Shown here in pieces: positions 1 to 4,398 of a stretch of 9,094 bases of DNA. How positions within the stretch are numbered: the stretch's first letter is position 1; each line of letters opens with the position of its first letter. Below the pieces are notes generated by a model that was given only the letters and a program-made list of their open reading frames with translations, had not been told where the DNA came from and did not search any database. Origin of the DNA: an uncultured Bacilli bacterium (GTDB lineage: Bacteria; Bacillota_I; Bacilli_A; RF39; UBA660); contig CANROL010000036.1 of NCBI GenBank assembly GCA_947632255.1, positions 1-9,094 of the forward strand, in the 5' to 3' direction. Both the position numbers and the translations under genes were made by a program.

Positions 1-117
1 TTCATCATCGCTTAATTTAGCCATTTCTTCATCTAATGCTACAATTTTATCAGCGATAACGCCAAATCTTTTCAATTCTTTATATTCGGTATCAAAAAAT
101 CTGCGTAAAAATCCCAT
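1..117 (-). CDS. secA: SecA preprotein translocase ATPase, N-terminal fragment (runs off the left edge)
   Basis: Only the first 39 codons are present. They read MGFLRRFF, then a charged helix ending in LDEEMAKLSDDE, which matches the start of bacterial SecA (family pattern MGFLxKxFD...R..I..LE.EM..LSDEEL). SecA is the ATPase motor that pushes unfolded secreted proteins through the SecYEG channel at the membrane. The chosen ATG (115-117) has the Shine-Dalgarno AAGGTGA at 125-131, 7 nt upstream. An in-frame ATG at 133-135 would place that SD inside the gene and is rejected. secA commonly sits next to hpf in Firmicutes, and hpf is on the same strand at 1861-2394, which supports the call. Nothing can be said of the motor domains, which lie outside the window. 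Confidence 0.88.
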   Translation of the reverse strand, partial: MGFLRRFFDTEYKELKRFGVIADKIVALDEEMAKLSDDE

Positions 118-140
118 AGTTTCTTCACCTTCCATTTAAA

Positions 141-168
141 ATTATAACATAATTAAAATTTTAGTCAA
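141..168 (-). promoter_or_regulatory. secA promoter, sigma-A type with extended -10
   Basis: Read on the minus strand: -35 TTGACT (163-168), 16-nt spacer, -10 TATAAT (141-146) preceded by TG one base upstream (extended -10). The predicted start of transcription is a few bases before the SD, so the leader is very short. The IS target duplication begins 9 bp beyond the -35 box, so insertion left the core promoter intact. Confidence 0.75.
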
Positions 169-176
169 ACATTTAT

Positions 177-185
177 GTTAAAATT
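177..185. repeat. Left copy of the IS target-site duplication
   Basis: GTTAAAATT directly abuts the left inverted repeat. The right copy at 1454-1462 is GTTAAAACT, so 8 of 9 bases agree. ISAs1-family elements usually duplicate 8-10 bp. In AT-rich DNA part of this agreement could be chance, but both copies touch the inverted-repeat tips exactly. Confidence 0.55.
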
Positions 186-204
186 TATGGCAATTGCATA
201 AAAA
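186..204. repeat. Left terminal inverted repeat of the IS
   Basis: Reads TATGGCAATTGCATAAAAA and matches the reverse complement of 1435-1453 at 17 of 19 positions. A further match, GTAAA, occurs in register about ten bases inward. This is the expected transposase binding site. Confidence 0.75.
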
Positions 205-219
205 AATAATGTAAAAAAA

Positions 220-228
220 TGGTATAAT
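220..228 (+). promoter_or_regulatory. Transposase promoter, extended -10
   Basis: TGGTATAAT is a perfect extended -10 (TGnTATAAT). No good -35 lies at 16-18 bp; TTGCAT (194-199, inside the inverted repeat) is 23 bp away. Extended -10 promoters can work without a -35. Confidence 0.5.
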
Positions 229-250
229 ATCTTTTAAAATAGTTAAAAAA

Positions 251-271
251 CCTGTATTCTTATAATATAGG
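251..271 (+). other. Possible hairpin covering the transposase ribosome binding site
   Basis: CCTGTAT (251-257) can pair with ATATAGG (265-271) as 7 bp including one G-U, with a 7-nt loop. The 3' arm contains the first three bases of the SD AGGAAG (269-274). The stem is AU-rich, so its stability is uncertain. Confidence 0.35.
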
Positions 272-284
272 AAGTGTAAGAATA

Positions 285-1418
285 ATGAAAACATTAATAA
301 ATCATTTTGAAATATTAGAAGATCCAAGAGATATACGAGGAAAGAAACATGAACTTATAGATATATTAGTAATGAGTGTATATGGTATATTATGTGGTTA
401 TTCTGATTTTGAAAATATGGCAGATTTCTTAGAAGTCCATGAAGAATATTTTACTAATTTATTATCTTTAAAAAATGGAATACCTTCTCATGATACATTT
501 TCCAGAGTATTTGCTTTAATTGATTCAAATAAATTTTTAGAAATATTTATAGAATGGATAAAGGAAATAATAGGACAAAAAGGACAACATCTAAGTATTG
601 ATGGAAAAGCAATAAAAAGTGCTAGAGATAAAATAAATGGAGGAAATACTCCTTATATAGTTTCAGCCTTTTTATCAGACATAGGATTATCAGTTGGGCA
701 ACTAAAAGTAAATGATAAATCAAATGAAATAAAAGCAATTCCTGAATTAATAAATTTATTAGATATTAAAGATAAAATAATTACTATTGATGCCATAGGA
801 ACTCAAGAAAATATATGTAATTTAATTACAAGTAAAGATAAAAAAGGTAAGTATATTTTAAAAGTTAAAGATAATCAAAAAGATTTAAAAGATGATATTA
901 AAACTTATTTTGATTTAGGAATAAGAAGAGAAGATACTGATATCATAGTTTGGGATACTGATTATGAAAAAGATCACGGAAGAATAGAAAAAAGAGTTTA
1001 TTACTTATCATATGACACAGAATGCTTATCTGATAAAGAAAAATGGAAATCAGTAAAAGCAATTGGTAGAATTGATGTTTATAGAGAAGAAAATGGTCAA
1101 AGTAAAGTTACTAAACATTATTATATATTAAGTGATAAATTTGATATTGAAACCTTTATAAAAATAACAAGAGGACATTGGAATATAGAATGTTCTTTAC
1201 ATTGGAGGTTAGATGTCATTATGAATGAAGATCATTCACGAAATAGAGTTGGCGATTCTATTAACAACTTATCTTTAATCAGAAAAATAGTTTTTAATTT
1301 AGCAAGGCTTGATAATTCTATGGGAAATAAACTTACTTTAAAGAAAAAAATGACACGTTATACAAGTGACTTCAAAAATATTGAAAACCTTATATTTAAT
1401 GTCATTCCTTCTCTTTAA
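285..1418 (+). CDS. ISAs1-family DDE transposase (H-repeat-associated type)
   Basis: This 377-residue protein catalyses cut-and-paste movement of its own element by DDE chemistry with two metal ions. Family hallmarks are visible. The N-terminal section has LEDPRDxRGKxH (residues 11-22), the usual ISAs1 opening, and SHDTFSRVF (68-76). The first catalytic aspartate is probably D106 in LSIDGKAIKSA, and the second D169 in TIDAIGTQ. The glutamate region is GHWNIECSLHWRLDV (297-311), with E302 the likely third residue, followed by NEDHSR. Length matches intact family members and no frameshift is seen. The start ATG has AGGAAG ten bases upstream. It is the only gene inside the inverted repeats, so the element appears autonomous. 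Confidence in family is high; assignment of the exact DDE triad is by motif position only. Confidence 0.93.
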   Translation: MKTLINHFEILEDPRDIRGKKHELIDILVMSVYGILCGYSDFENMADFLEVHEEYFTNLLSLKNGIPSHDTFSRVFALIDSNKFLEIFIEWIKEIIGQKGQHLSIDGKAIKSARDKINGGNTPYIVSAFLSDIGLSVGQLKVNDKSNEIKAIPELINLLDIKDKIITIDAIGTQENICNLITSKDKKGKYILKVKDNQKDLKDDIKTYFDLGIRREDTDIIVWDTDYEKDHGRIEKRVYYLSYDTECLSDKEKWKSVKAIGRIDVYREENGQSKVTKHYYILSDKFDIETFIKITRGHWNIECSLHWRLDVIMNEDHSRNRVGDSINNLSLIRKIVFNLARLDNSMGNKLTLKKKMTRYTSDFKNIENLIFNVIPSL

Positions 1419-1434
1419 TTTACTTTACGTCAAA

Positions 1435-1453
1435 TTTTTATGCGATTGCCTTA
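1435..1453. repeat. Right terminal inverted repeat of the IS
   Basis: The reverse complement reads TAAGGCAATCGCATAAAAA and pairs with the left repeat at 186-204 with two mismatches. It starts 16 bp after the transposase stop codon. Confidence 0.75.
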
Positions 1454-1462
1454 GTTAAAACT
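1454..1462. repeat. Right copy of the IS target-site duplication
   Basis: GTTAAAACT adjoins the right inverted repeat and matches 8 of 9 bases of the left copy at 177-185. Confidence 0.55.
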
Positions 1463-1485
1463 TCTATTAAAATCTACCTAAATAC

Positions 1486-1513
1486 TTGTATTTTCTTCTA
1501 AAAATGTTATTAT
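1486..1513 (+). promoter_or_regulatory. Promoter of the small gene at 1535
   Basis: TTGTAT (1486-1491), 16-nt spacer, TATTAT (1508-1513) with TG one base upstream (extended -10). It lies outside the IS, so this gene has its own host promoter and does not depend on the element. Confidence 0.65.
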
Positions 1514-1534
1514 AGCTACTAGGAGGTTTTATAA

Positions 1535-1831
1535 ATGGATGAATTAACTAAAGAAAAATTTACCGAAGTAACTGATCGCATTATTATAAAATGCCAAAGA
1601 AATAAATTATCCCCTGAAGACTTTTTAGTTTTCTATAATTATTTTTCATTTCTTAAATCTGACAATTTTAATTTAACTGATGCTGTTATCTTAGCTAAAT
1701 CTTTAGTAGGGGCAGAAATAAAATATACAACAGATAATTATATAATGCAAAGTGAAGTAACAGAAGCAAGAGAATATATGGAAAATTATATTATTGAAAT
1801 GACTGGTAAAGATTATACAATGAGTCGTTAA
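1535..1831 (+). CDS. Small protein of unknown function, 98 residues
   Basis: I do not recognise this protein. It is a convincing gene: it has a perfect AGGAGG Shine-Dalgarno (1521-1526) 8 nt before the ATG, a good sigma-A promoter, and a strong terminator just after the stop. The product is soluble-looking, rich in Glu/Lys/Tyr/Phe, has no signal peptide or membrane segment, and is probably mostly helical. Residues 1-20 and 72-92 look like amphipathic helices. A single cysteine (C20) and no metal-ligand cluster are seen. It lies opposite in strand to hpf and secA and separates them. Its gene is convergent with hpf and shares a terminator with it. No function is claimed. Confidence 0.8.
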   Translation: MDELTKEKFTEVTDRIIIKCQRNKLSPEDFLVFYNYFSFLKSDNFNLTDAVILAKSLVGAEIKYTTDNYIMQSEVTEAREYMENYIIEMTGKDYTMSR

Positions 1832-1838
1832 CCATTTA

Positions 1839-1862
1839 AAAAAACCTATCTCTAGGTTTTTT
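1839..1862. terminator. Bidirectional intrinsic terminator between the small gene and hpf
   Basis: A 10-bp stem (AAAAAACCTA / TAGGTTTTTT) with loop TCTC at 1849-1852. The run of T on one strand and A on the other gives a U-tract in both directions. It overlaps the first two bases of the hpf stop codon (1861-1863). Confidence 0.85.
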
Positions 1863-2394
1863 ATTTGACATTAATTATTCCGTAGTTACCATCTTTTCTT
1901 CGATACATAACGGAAACACATTCTTCATCAACGTTTTTAAAGACAAAGAAATCATGATCTAATAATTCCATTTGTAAAACAGCTTCTTCTTCATCCATTG
2001 GTTTAGTATCAATAGCTTTTCTTTTAACAATTTTACGATCTTCTTCTTCATCGTCACTAACTTCAAAGTCCATATTAAAATCTAATTGAATTAAATTTTT
2101 ATATTTATTATTAAGTTTAGTTTTATTCTTTCTAATTTGTCTTTCTAATATATCTACAACTTCATCTATCGCTGCATATAAATCAGCATTTTTTACTTCA
2201 GCCCGCAATGTAAAACGACTAGTAGGCACTGTTACTTCAATAATTTGTTCATCATTTCTAACTCGAATAATAACTTGAGCTTTAATATTATCAGGGACTT
2301 CAAAATACTTATCCAATCTTGCTAACTTATCACTAACATAGTCCTTAATAGATTTAGTAACTGTTACTTTATCCCCTCTTATTACAAGTTCCAT
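1861..2394 (-). CDS. hpf: Long-form ribosome hibernation promoting factor (HPF/RaiA type)
   Basis: The protein binds the 30S subunit in slow growth and drives formation of inactive 100S ribosome dimers. At 177 residues it is the long form: an N-terminal S30AE domain (about 1-100, with the typical DLYAAIDEVVDILERQIRK at 71-89), an acidic linker (about 105-120, DDEEEDR), and a C-terminal dimerisation domain (about 121-177) with the family signature KPMDEEEAVLQMELLDHDFFVF (131-152 region) and YRRKDGNYGII. All of these are intact. The start ATG has AAGGAAGGA about 9 nt upstream. It is a single-gene unit with its own promoter and ends in a terminator shared with the convergent small gene. In most Firmicutes secA follows directly; here it is separated by the small gene and the IS. 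Confidence 0.96.
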   Translation of the reverse strand: MELVIRGDKVTVTKSIKDYVSDKLARLDKYFEVPDNIKAQVIIRVRNDEQIIEVTVPTSRFTLRAEVKNADLYAAIDEVVDILERQIRKNKTKLNNKYKNLIQLDFNMDFEVSDDEEEDRKIVKRKAIDTKPMDEEEAVLQMELLDHDFFVFKNVDEECVSVMYRRKDGNYGIINVK

Positions 2395-2418
2395 AAAATC
2401 AAATCCTTCCTTAATATT

Positions 2419-2447
2419 ATTTTAACATGAGTTAAATATTAAGTAAA
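2419..2447 (-). promoter_or_regulatory. hpf promoter
   Basis: On the minus strand TTTACT (2442-2447), 17-nt spacer, TAAAAT (2419-2424) preceded by TG one base upstream. It looks like an ordinary sigma-A promoter with extended -10. No sigma-B or sigma-H pattern, as used for hpf in Bacillus subtilis, was found. Confidence 0.55.
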
Positions 2448-2470
2448 CAATAATTTTTGTTTCATAAGAA

Positions 2471-2493
2471 AACCCACCATTATTAAGTGGGTT
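2471..2493 (-). terminator. Terminator of the cold-shock gene
   Basis: AACCCAC (2471-2477) pairs with GTGGGTT (2487-2493), 9-nt loop. On the minus strand the stem is followed by TTTTCTTAT. It begins 7 bp after the csp stop codon and separates csp from hpf. Confidence 0.8.
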
Positions 2494-2500
2494 CATTTAA

Positions 2501-2716
2501 CTACTTATTTGTAGTTAATTCTTTTTCGGCAACATCAACTGCTTGTAAACCTTTAGATGTTTCAATTAACTTAAAATCTACAATTGCGCCTTCTTTTAAA
2601 GTTTTGTAGCCGTCTTTTAAAATTGCCGAATAATGAACAAATATGTCTTCAAGGTCTTCATACTCTATAAAGCCATAGCCTTTGTCATTATTGAACCACT
2701 TAACTTTTCCAGTCAT
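2501..2716 (-). CDS. csp: Cold-shock protein (CspA/CspB family RNA chaperone)
   Basis: This is a single cold-shock domain of 71 residues that binds single-stranded RNA and DNA and melts RNA structure. The RNA-binding motifs are intact: KVKWFNNDKGYGFIE (residues 4-18, containing RNP1 KGYGFI) and DIFVHYSAI (24-32, RNP2). The start is set at the ATG 2714-2716 because GAGGTG (2726-2731) is an SD 9 nt upstream. A possible GTG at 2726-2728 lies inside that SD and would add four residues unlike the family. It has a long leader (up to about 230 nt) that can form an extended hairpin, as is common for cold-shock genes, and possible Spo0A boxes upstream of the promoter. The specific paralogue (cspA, B, C or D) cannot be told from sequence alone. 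Confidence 0.95.
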   Translation of the reverse strand: MTGKVKWFNNDKGYGFIEYEDLEDIFVHYSAILKDGYKTLKEGAIVDFKLIETSKGLQAVDVAEKELTTNK

Positions 2717-2763
2717 CACTAAGTACACCTCAACTTTCTACTCATATTATTTTAAAAAGCACC

Positions 2764-2838
2764 AGTACTCCCCGAAGCCTTAGTAAGAAATTAGTTATTA
2801 TAGGATCCATTAAATAACCAGCTCTATTACCGAGGTAT
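2764..2838 (-). other. Predicted folded element in the csp 5' leader
   Basis: The minus-strand RNA can form one long interrupted hairpin. The apical stem is TGGTTATT (2813-2820) with AATAACTA (2792-2799), 8 bp, closing a 13-nt loop that contains GGATCC. Below it are AGA/TTT and GTAA (2827-2830)/TTAC (2783-2786), then a base of TACCTC (2832-2837) with GGG-bulge-GTA (2766-2772). Three G-U pairs needed by the fold work only on the minus strand; on the plus strand they would be A-C mismatches. It lies 33-107 nt upstream of the csp SD. It fits no riboswitch class I know. A structured cold-shock leader is the simplest reading. Confidence 0.4.
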
Positions 2839-2956
2839 TCTTAAAATAACATATCTTCACATATTTTTAAATAACTATGTCTCAAAAGTTGAATTTTGCG
2901 TTTAAAAATTATTTTTTCTATATTTAAAACTTAAGGAATACTATTTTAGAACAAAT

Positions 2957-2986
2957 ATTATAGTTTTTTAAACACATTTAATTAAA
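2957..2986 (-). promoter_or_regulatory. Likely csp promoter with weak -35
   Basis: A perfect TATAAT lies at 2957-2962 on the minus strand. The best -35 at an 18-nt spacer is TTTAAT (2981-2986), a poor match. A weak -35 next to upstream activator-like sites is typical of activator-dependent promoters. A second possible -10 (TGTTATTTT, minus strand, near 2843-2851) would give a shorter leader. Confidence 0.5.
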
Positions 2987-2991
2987 ATATT

Positions 2992-3008
2992 TGTCGAATT
3001 TTGTCATA
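2992..3008 (-). promoter_or_regulatory. Tandem Spo0A-box-like sites upstream of csp
   Basis: The plus strand reads TTGTCGAATTTTGTCATA. TGTCGAA (2992-2998) is a 7/7 match to the Spo0A box and TGTCATA (3002-3008) a 5/7 match exactly 10 bp away, the spacing used by head-to-tail Spo0A dimers. With transcription starting near 2950 the boxes centre near -45 and -55, just upstream of the weak -35. Confidence 0.5.
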
Positions 3009-3010
3009 AA

Positions 3011-3062
3011 AAAAAAGATATTAATTAAAAAAATCATTTGTAACCCTATCAATATCTTTTTT
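3011..3062 (-). terminator. Terminator of the LytTR regulator gene, overlapping its coding end
   Basis: A 12-bp AU-rich stem: minus-strand AAAAAAGATATT (3051-3062) pairs with AATATCTTTTTT (3011-3022), followed by more T. The 28-nt loop holds the last codons, and the upstream arm lies inside the reading frame. The loop is long and the stem has only one G-C pair, so efficiency is uncertain. Confidence 0.5.
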
Positions 3063-3722
3063 AAATTTTTTAGATAATAAATAAACTGCTTCCCCTTTAG
3101 CTTTAAAATAACCTTCTTTATAATTTTTATCTTCGATTAATAAAACATTCATAATACAAGAACGATGACATTGAACAAATCTTTCATCCAACATACTAAG
3201 CATTTTTTTGATACTCATTTTAACTCTATAAGTACCATTTTTAGTAACAATTACTAACTTTCTTTCTTCCGTCTCTCGATATATATACAAAATAGATTTA
3301 TAAAATAGTATTAAATCTTTATATCTAAATATTTTATCATCATATTCCATATTCACAATATCCCGTATATCTTTTTTAAATCTTTTATCAAATTCATGAA
3401 ATTTTTCAATAAAATCAAATACTTTATATACACTTCGATGAGCCACTTCAAACATCTTTTCGTGTTTAGTTATAAAAATAATTTCACTATCAAAATCTGT
3501 TTCTCTAATCTTTTTGGCGATTGTAATACCACTAGTTTGATCACCAGTTTCAATATTTAAAATATATATTTTTCTTGTATCTTTCATTTTAATTTCATCA
3601 ATTAAATTTTCACAAGTTTGTGAATAAGTTAAAATTTGGTAATCTCTTTTTATAATTGTATAAAGTAATGCTTTAATATGTTGGGTTTCTTTTTCATTAT
3701 CATCAACAATAATAATTTTCAT
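3021..3722 (-). CDS. LytTR-family response regulator (AgrA type) lacking the phospho-acceptor Asp
   Basis: Two domains are seen in 233 residues. A receiver (about 1-125) opens MKIIIVDDN with the acidic pair D7/D8, has the conserved T85 in IIFITKHEK and a lysine at 107. A LytTR DNA-binding domain (about 130-230) contains FVQCHRSCIMN (172-182), the family signature. The position of the phospho-acceptor is occupied by asparagine: IYILNIET (N56) aligns with YFLDIQL of AgrA (D59). Activity may therefore not depend on phosphorylation, or depend on something else. No histidine kinase or peptide gene is adjacent, so it is an orphan in this window. The promoter is near-perfect consensus, implying steady transcription. 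The SD is modest (GGAGATGG, 3732-3739). The target genes are unknown. Confidence 0.88.
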   Translation of the reverse strand: MKIIIVDDNEKETQHIKALLYTIIKRDYQILTYSQTCENLIDEIKMKDTRKIYILNIETGDQTSGITIAKKIRETDFDSEIIFITKHEKMFEVAHRSVYKVFDFIEKFHEFDKRFKKDIRDIVNMEYDDKIFRYKDLILFYKSILYIYRETEERKLVIVTKNGTYRVKMSIKKMLSMLDERFVQCHRSCIMNVLLIEDKNYKEGYFKAKGEAVYLLSKKFKKDIDRVTNDFFN

Positions 3723-3760
3723 AAATTGTTTCCATCTCCATTTTTTACTATGACTAAATA

Positions 3761-3789
3761 ATTATATTATAATATTGATATGATGTCAA
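3761..3789 (-). promoter_or_regulatory. Consensus sigma-A promoter of the LytTR regulator gene
   Basis: Perfect TTGACA (3784-3789), 17-nt spacer, perfect TATAAT (3761-3766), with a T-tract directly upstream that could act as an UP element. The predicted leader is about 30 nt. The T-tract is shared with the terminator of the gene at 3811-4356. Confidence 0.88.
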
Positions 3790-3791
3790 AA

Positions 3792-3818
3792 AAAAATGAA
3801 GTATAACTGCTCATTTTT
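3792..3818 (-). terminator. Terminator of the 181-residue gene, abutting the next promoter
   Basis: Minus-strand AAAAATGA (3811-3818) pairs with TCATTTTT (3792-3799). Inside the loop AGT/ACT can extend the stem past a 2-nt bulge. The stem overlaps the TGA stop (3811-3813), and the U-tract runs into the base before the -35 of the LytTR gene. Confidence 0.65.
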
Positions 3819-4356
3819 CCACTTTGAGTAAACTTTCTGGAATATAATTTTGATAATTATCCATATAAAATACATCTTTATTCATTACTTTAATAAAAGG
3901 AATATTCTTATTTAAACCAAAAAAAACTATATTTTTATTTAATAAAACATTAAAATAATTTAAAATTTTTGGTATATCTTTATAATAATCTAAATCTAAA
4001 TATAATCCTTCATCTAAATTAATAATCATATAAGTATTATTAACTTCTATATAAGTTGCCTCATCTTTAAAAAAATCTTTTATATCTATATACTCTATTT
4101 TTAAAAAGCCTAATTCATTTAAAATATTTTCTAAATAATAAATATCTGCTTCTTTAAAATAACTATTCTTAACTATTTTAATATCATTACCTAACATTTT
4201 TAATTTAATTTTTTCTTTTTTAATTATCTTTAAAAATTCATTTATAAACATATCTTTATTTATAATAAAACCTTTATTAATACTTTTACATTTATAATCA
4301 TGGACTACTTTCTTATTTATAATAAATAATTTATTATCTTCGATAAATAATATCAT
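3811..4356 (-). CDS. Unrecognised 181-residue protein; possible degenerate MreB/Mbl actin-fold protein
   Basis: No family is certain. The strand/helix order nevertheless resembles a shrunken MreB: residues 1-18 like the first beta-hairpin; KGFIINKDMFINEFLKII (28-45) like GVIADFxVTExMxxYFI; ADIYYLENILNELGFLKIEYIDIKDFF (70-96) like the segment xxVEKRAVxDAAxxAGAxxVxLIEEPMAAAI; YMIINLDEGLYLDL (109-122) like MVVDIGGGTTEVAVI; and NIVFFGLNKN...VFYMDNYQNYIPESLL (142-177) like GIVLTGGG...VYVADDPLDCVAxG. All three glycine-rich nucleotide motifs are gone and the length is about half of MreB, so ATP use is unlikely. It is the third gene after spoIID and spoIIQ, where mreB/mbl often lies in spore-formers. 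The SD AAAGGA (4363-4368) is 6 nt before ATG. A terminator separates it from spoIIQ, so expression probably needs read-through. No signal peptide is seen. The gene is certain; the fold is an inference by eye. Confidence 0.75.
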   Translation of the reverse strand: MILFIEDNKLFIINKKVVHDYKCKSINKGFIINKDMFINEFLKIIKKEKIKLKMLGNDIKIVKNSYFKEADIYYLENILNELGFLKIEYIDIKDFFKDEATYIEVNNTYMIINLDEGLYLDLDYYKDIPKILNYFNVLLNKNIVFFGLNKNIPFIKVMNKDVFYMDNYQNYIPESLLKVEK

Positions 4357-4373
4357 TTTAAATCCTTTCTAAA

Positions 4374-4396
4374 AAAACCACTCAATAAGTGGTTTT
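4374..4396 (-). terminator. Terminator or attenuator between the spoIIQ-like gene and the 181-residue gene
   Basis: A 9-bp stem, minus-strand AAAACCACT (4388-4396) with AGTGGTTTT (4374-4382), 5-nt loop, then a T run. It begins 2 bp after the spoIIQ stop and ends 5 bp before the SD of the next gene, where no other promoter is evident. It may set the ratio of the two products. Confidence 0.8.
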
Positions 4397-4398
4397 AT

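Larger units (their letters stand above)
186..1453 (+). mobile_element. ISAs1-family insertion sequence, complete, about 1268 bp
   Basis: The element carries one full-length transposase gene and is bounded by 19-bp terminal inverted repeats matching at 17 positions (left 186-204, right 1435-1453; core GGCAATYGCATAAAAA). A 9-bp near-perfect direct repeat flanks it. It lies between the promoter of secA (minus) and that of the small gene at 1535 (plus) and disrupts neither. The exact tips are inferred: the outermost TA pair of each repeat could belong to the target instead. The single mismatch in the duplication suggests either an older insertion or drift. Confidence 0.8.

Noticed and set aside
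2717..2728. Upstream GTG start for the cold-shock gene, adding four residues
   Set aside because: The GTG lies inside the Shine-Dalgarno of the ATG at 2714-2716, and family members begin at that ATG.
2764..2838. Known riboswitch or T-box in front of csp
   Set aside because: None of the conserved cores I know (T-box, purine, SAM, glycine, c-di-GMP, preQ1, fluoride) is present.
2880..2976. Small open frame in the csp leader
   Set aside because: A short frame starting ATGTGTTT on the minus strand lacks an SD and starts upstream of the predicted transcription start.
3784..3790. TGTCAAA at the LytTR gene promoter as a Spo0A box
   Set aside because: It is simply the TTTGACA of a consensus -35; no second box lies 10 bp away.
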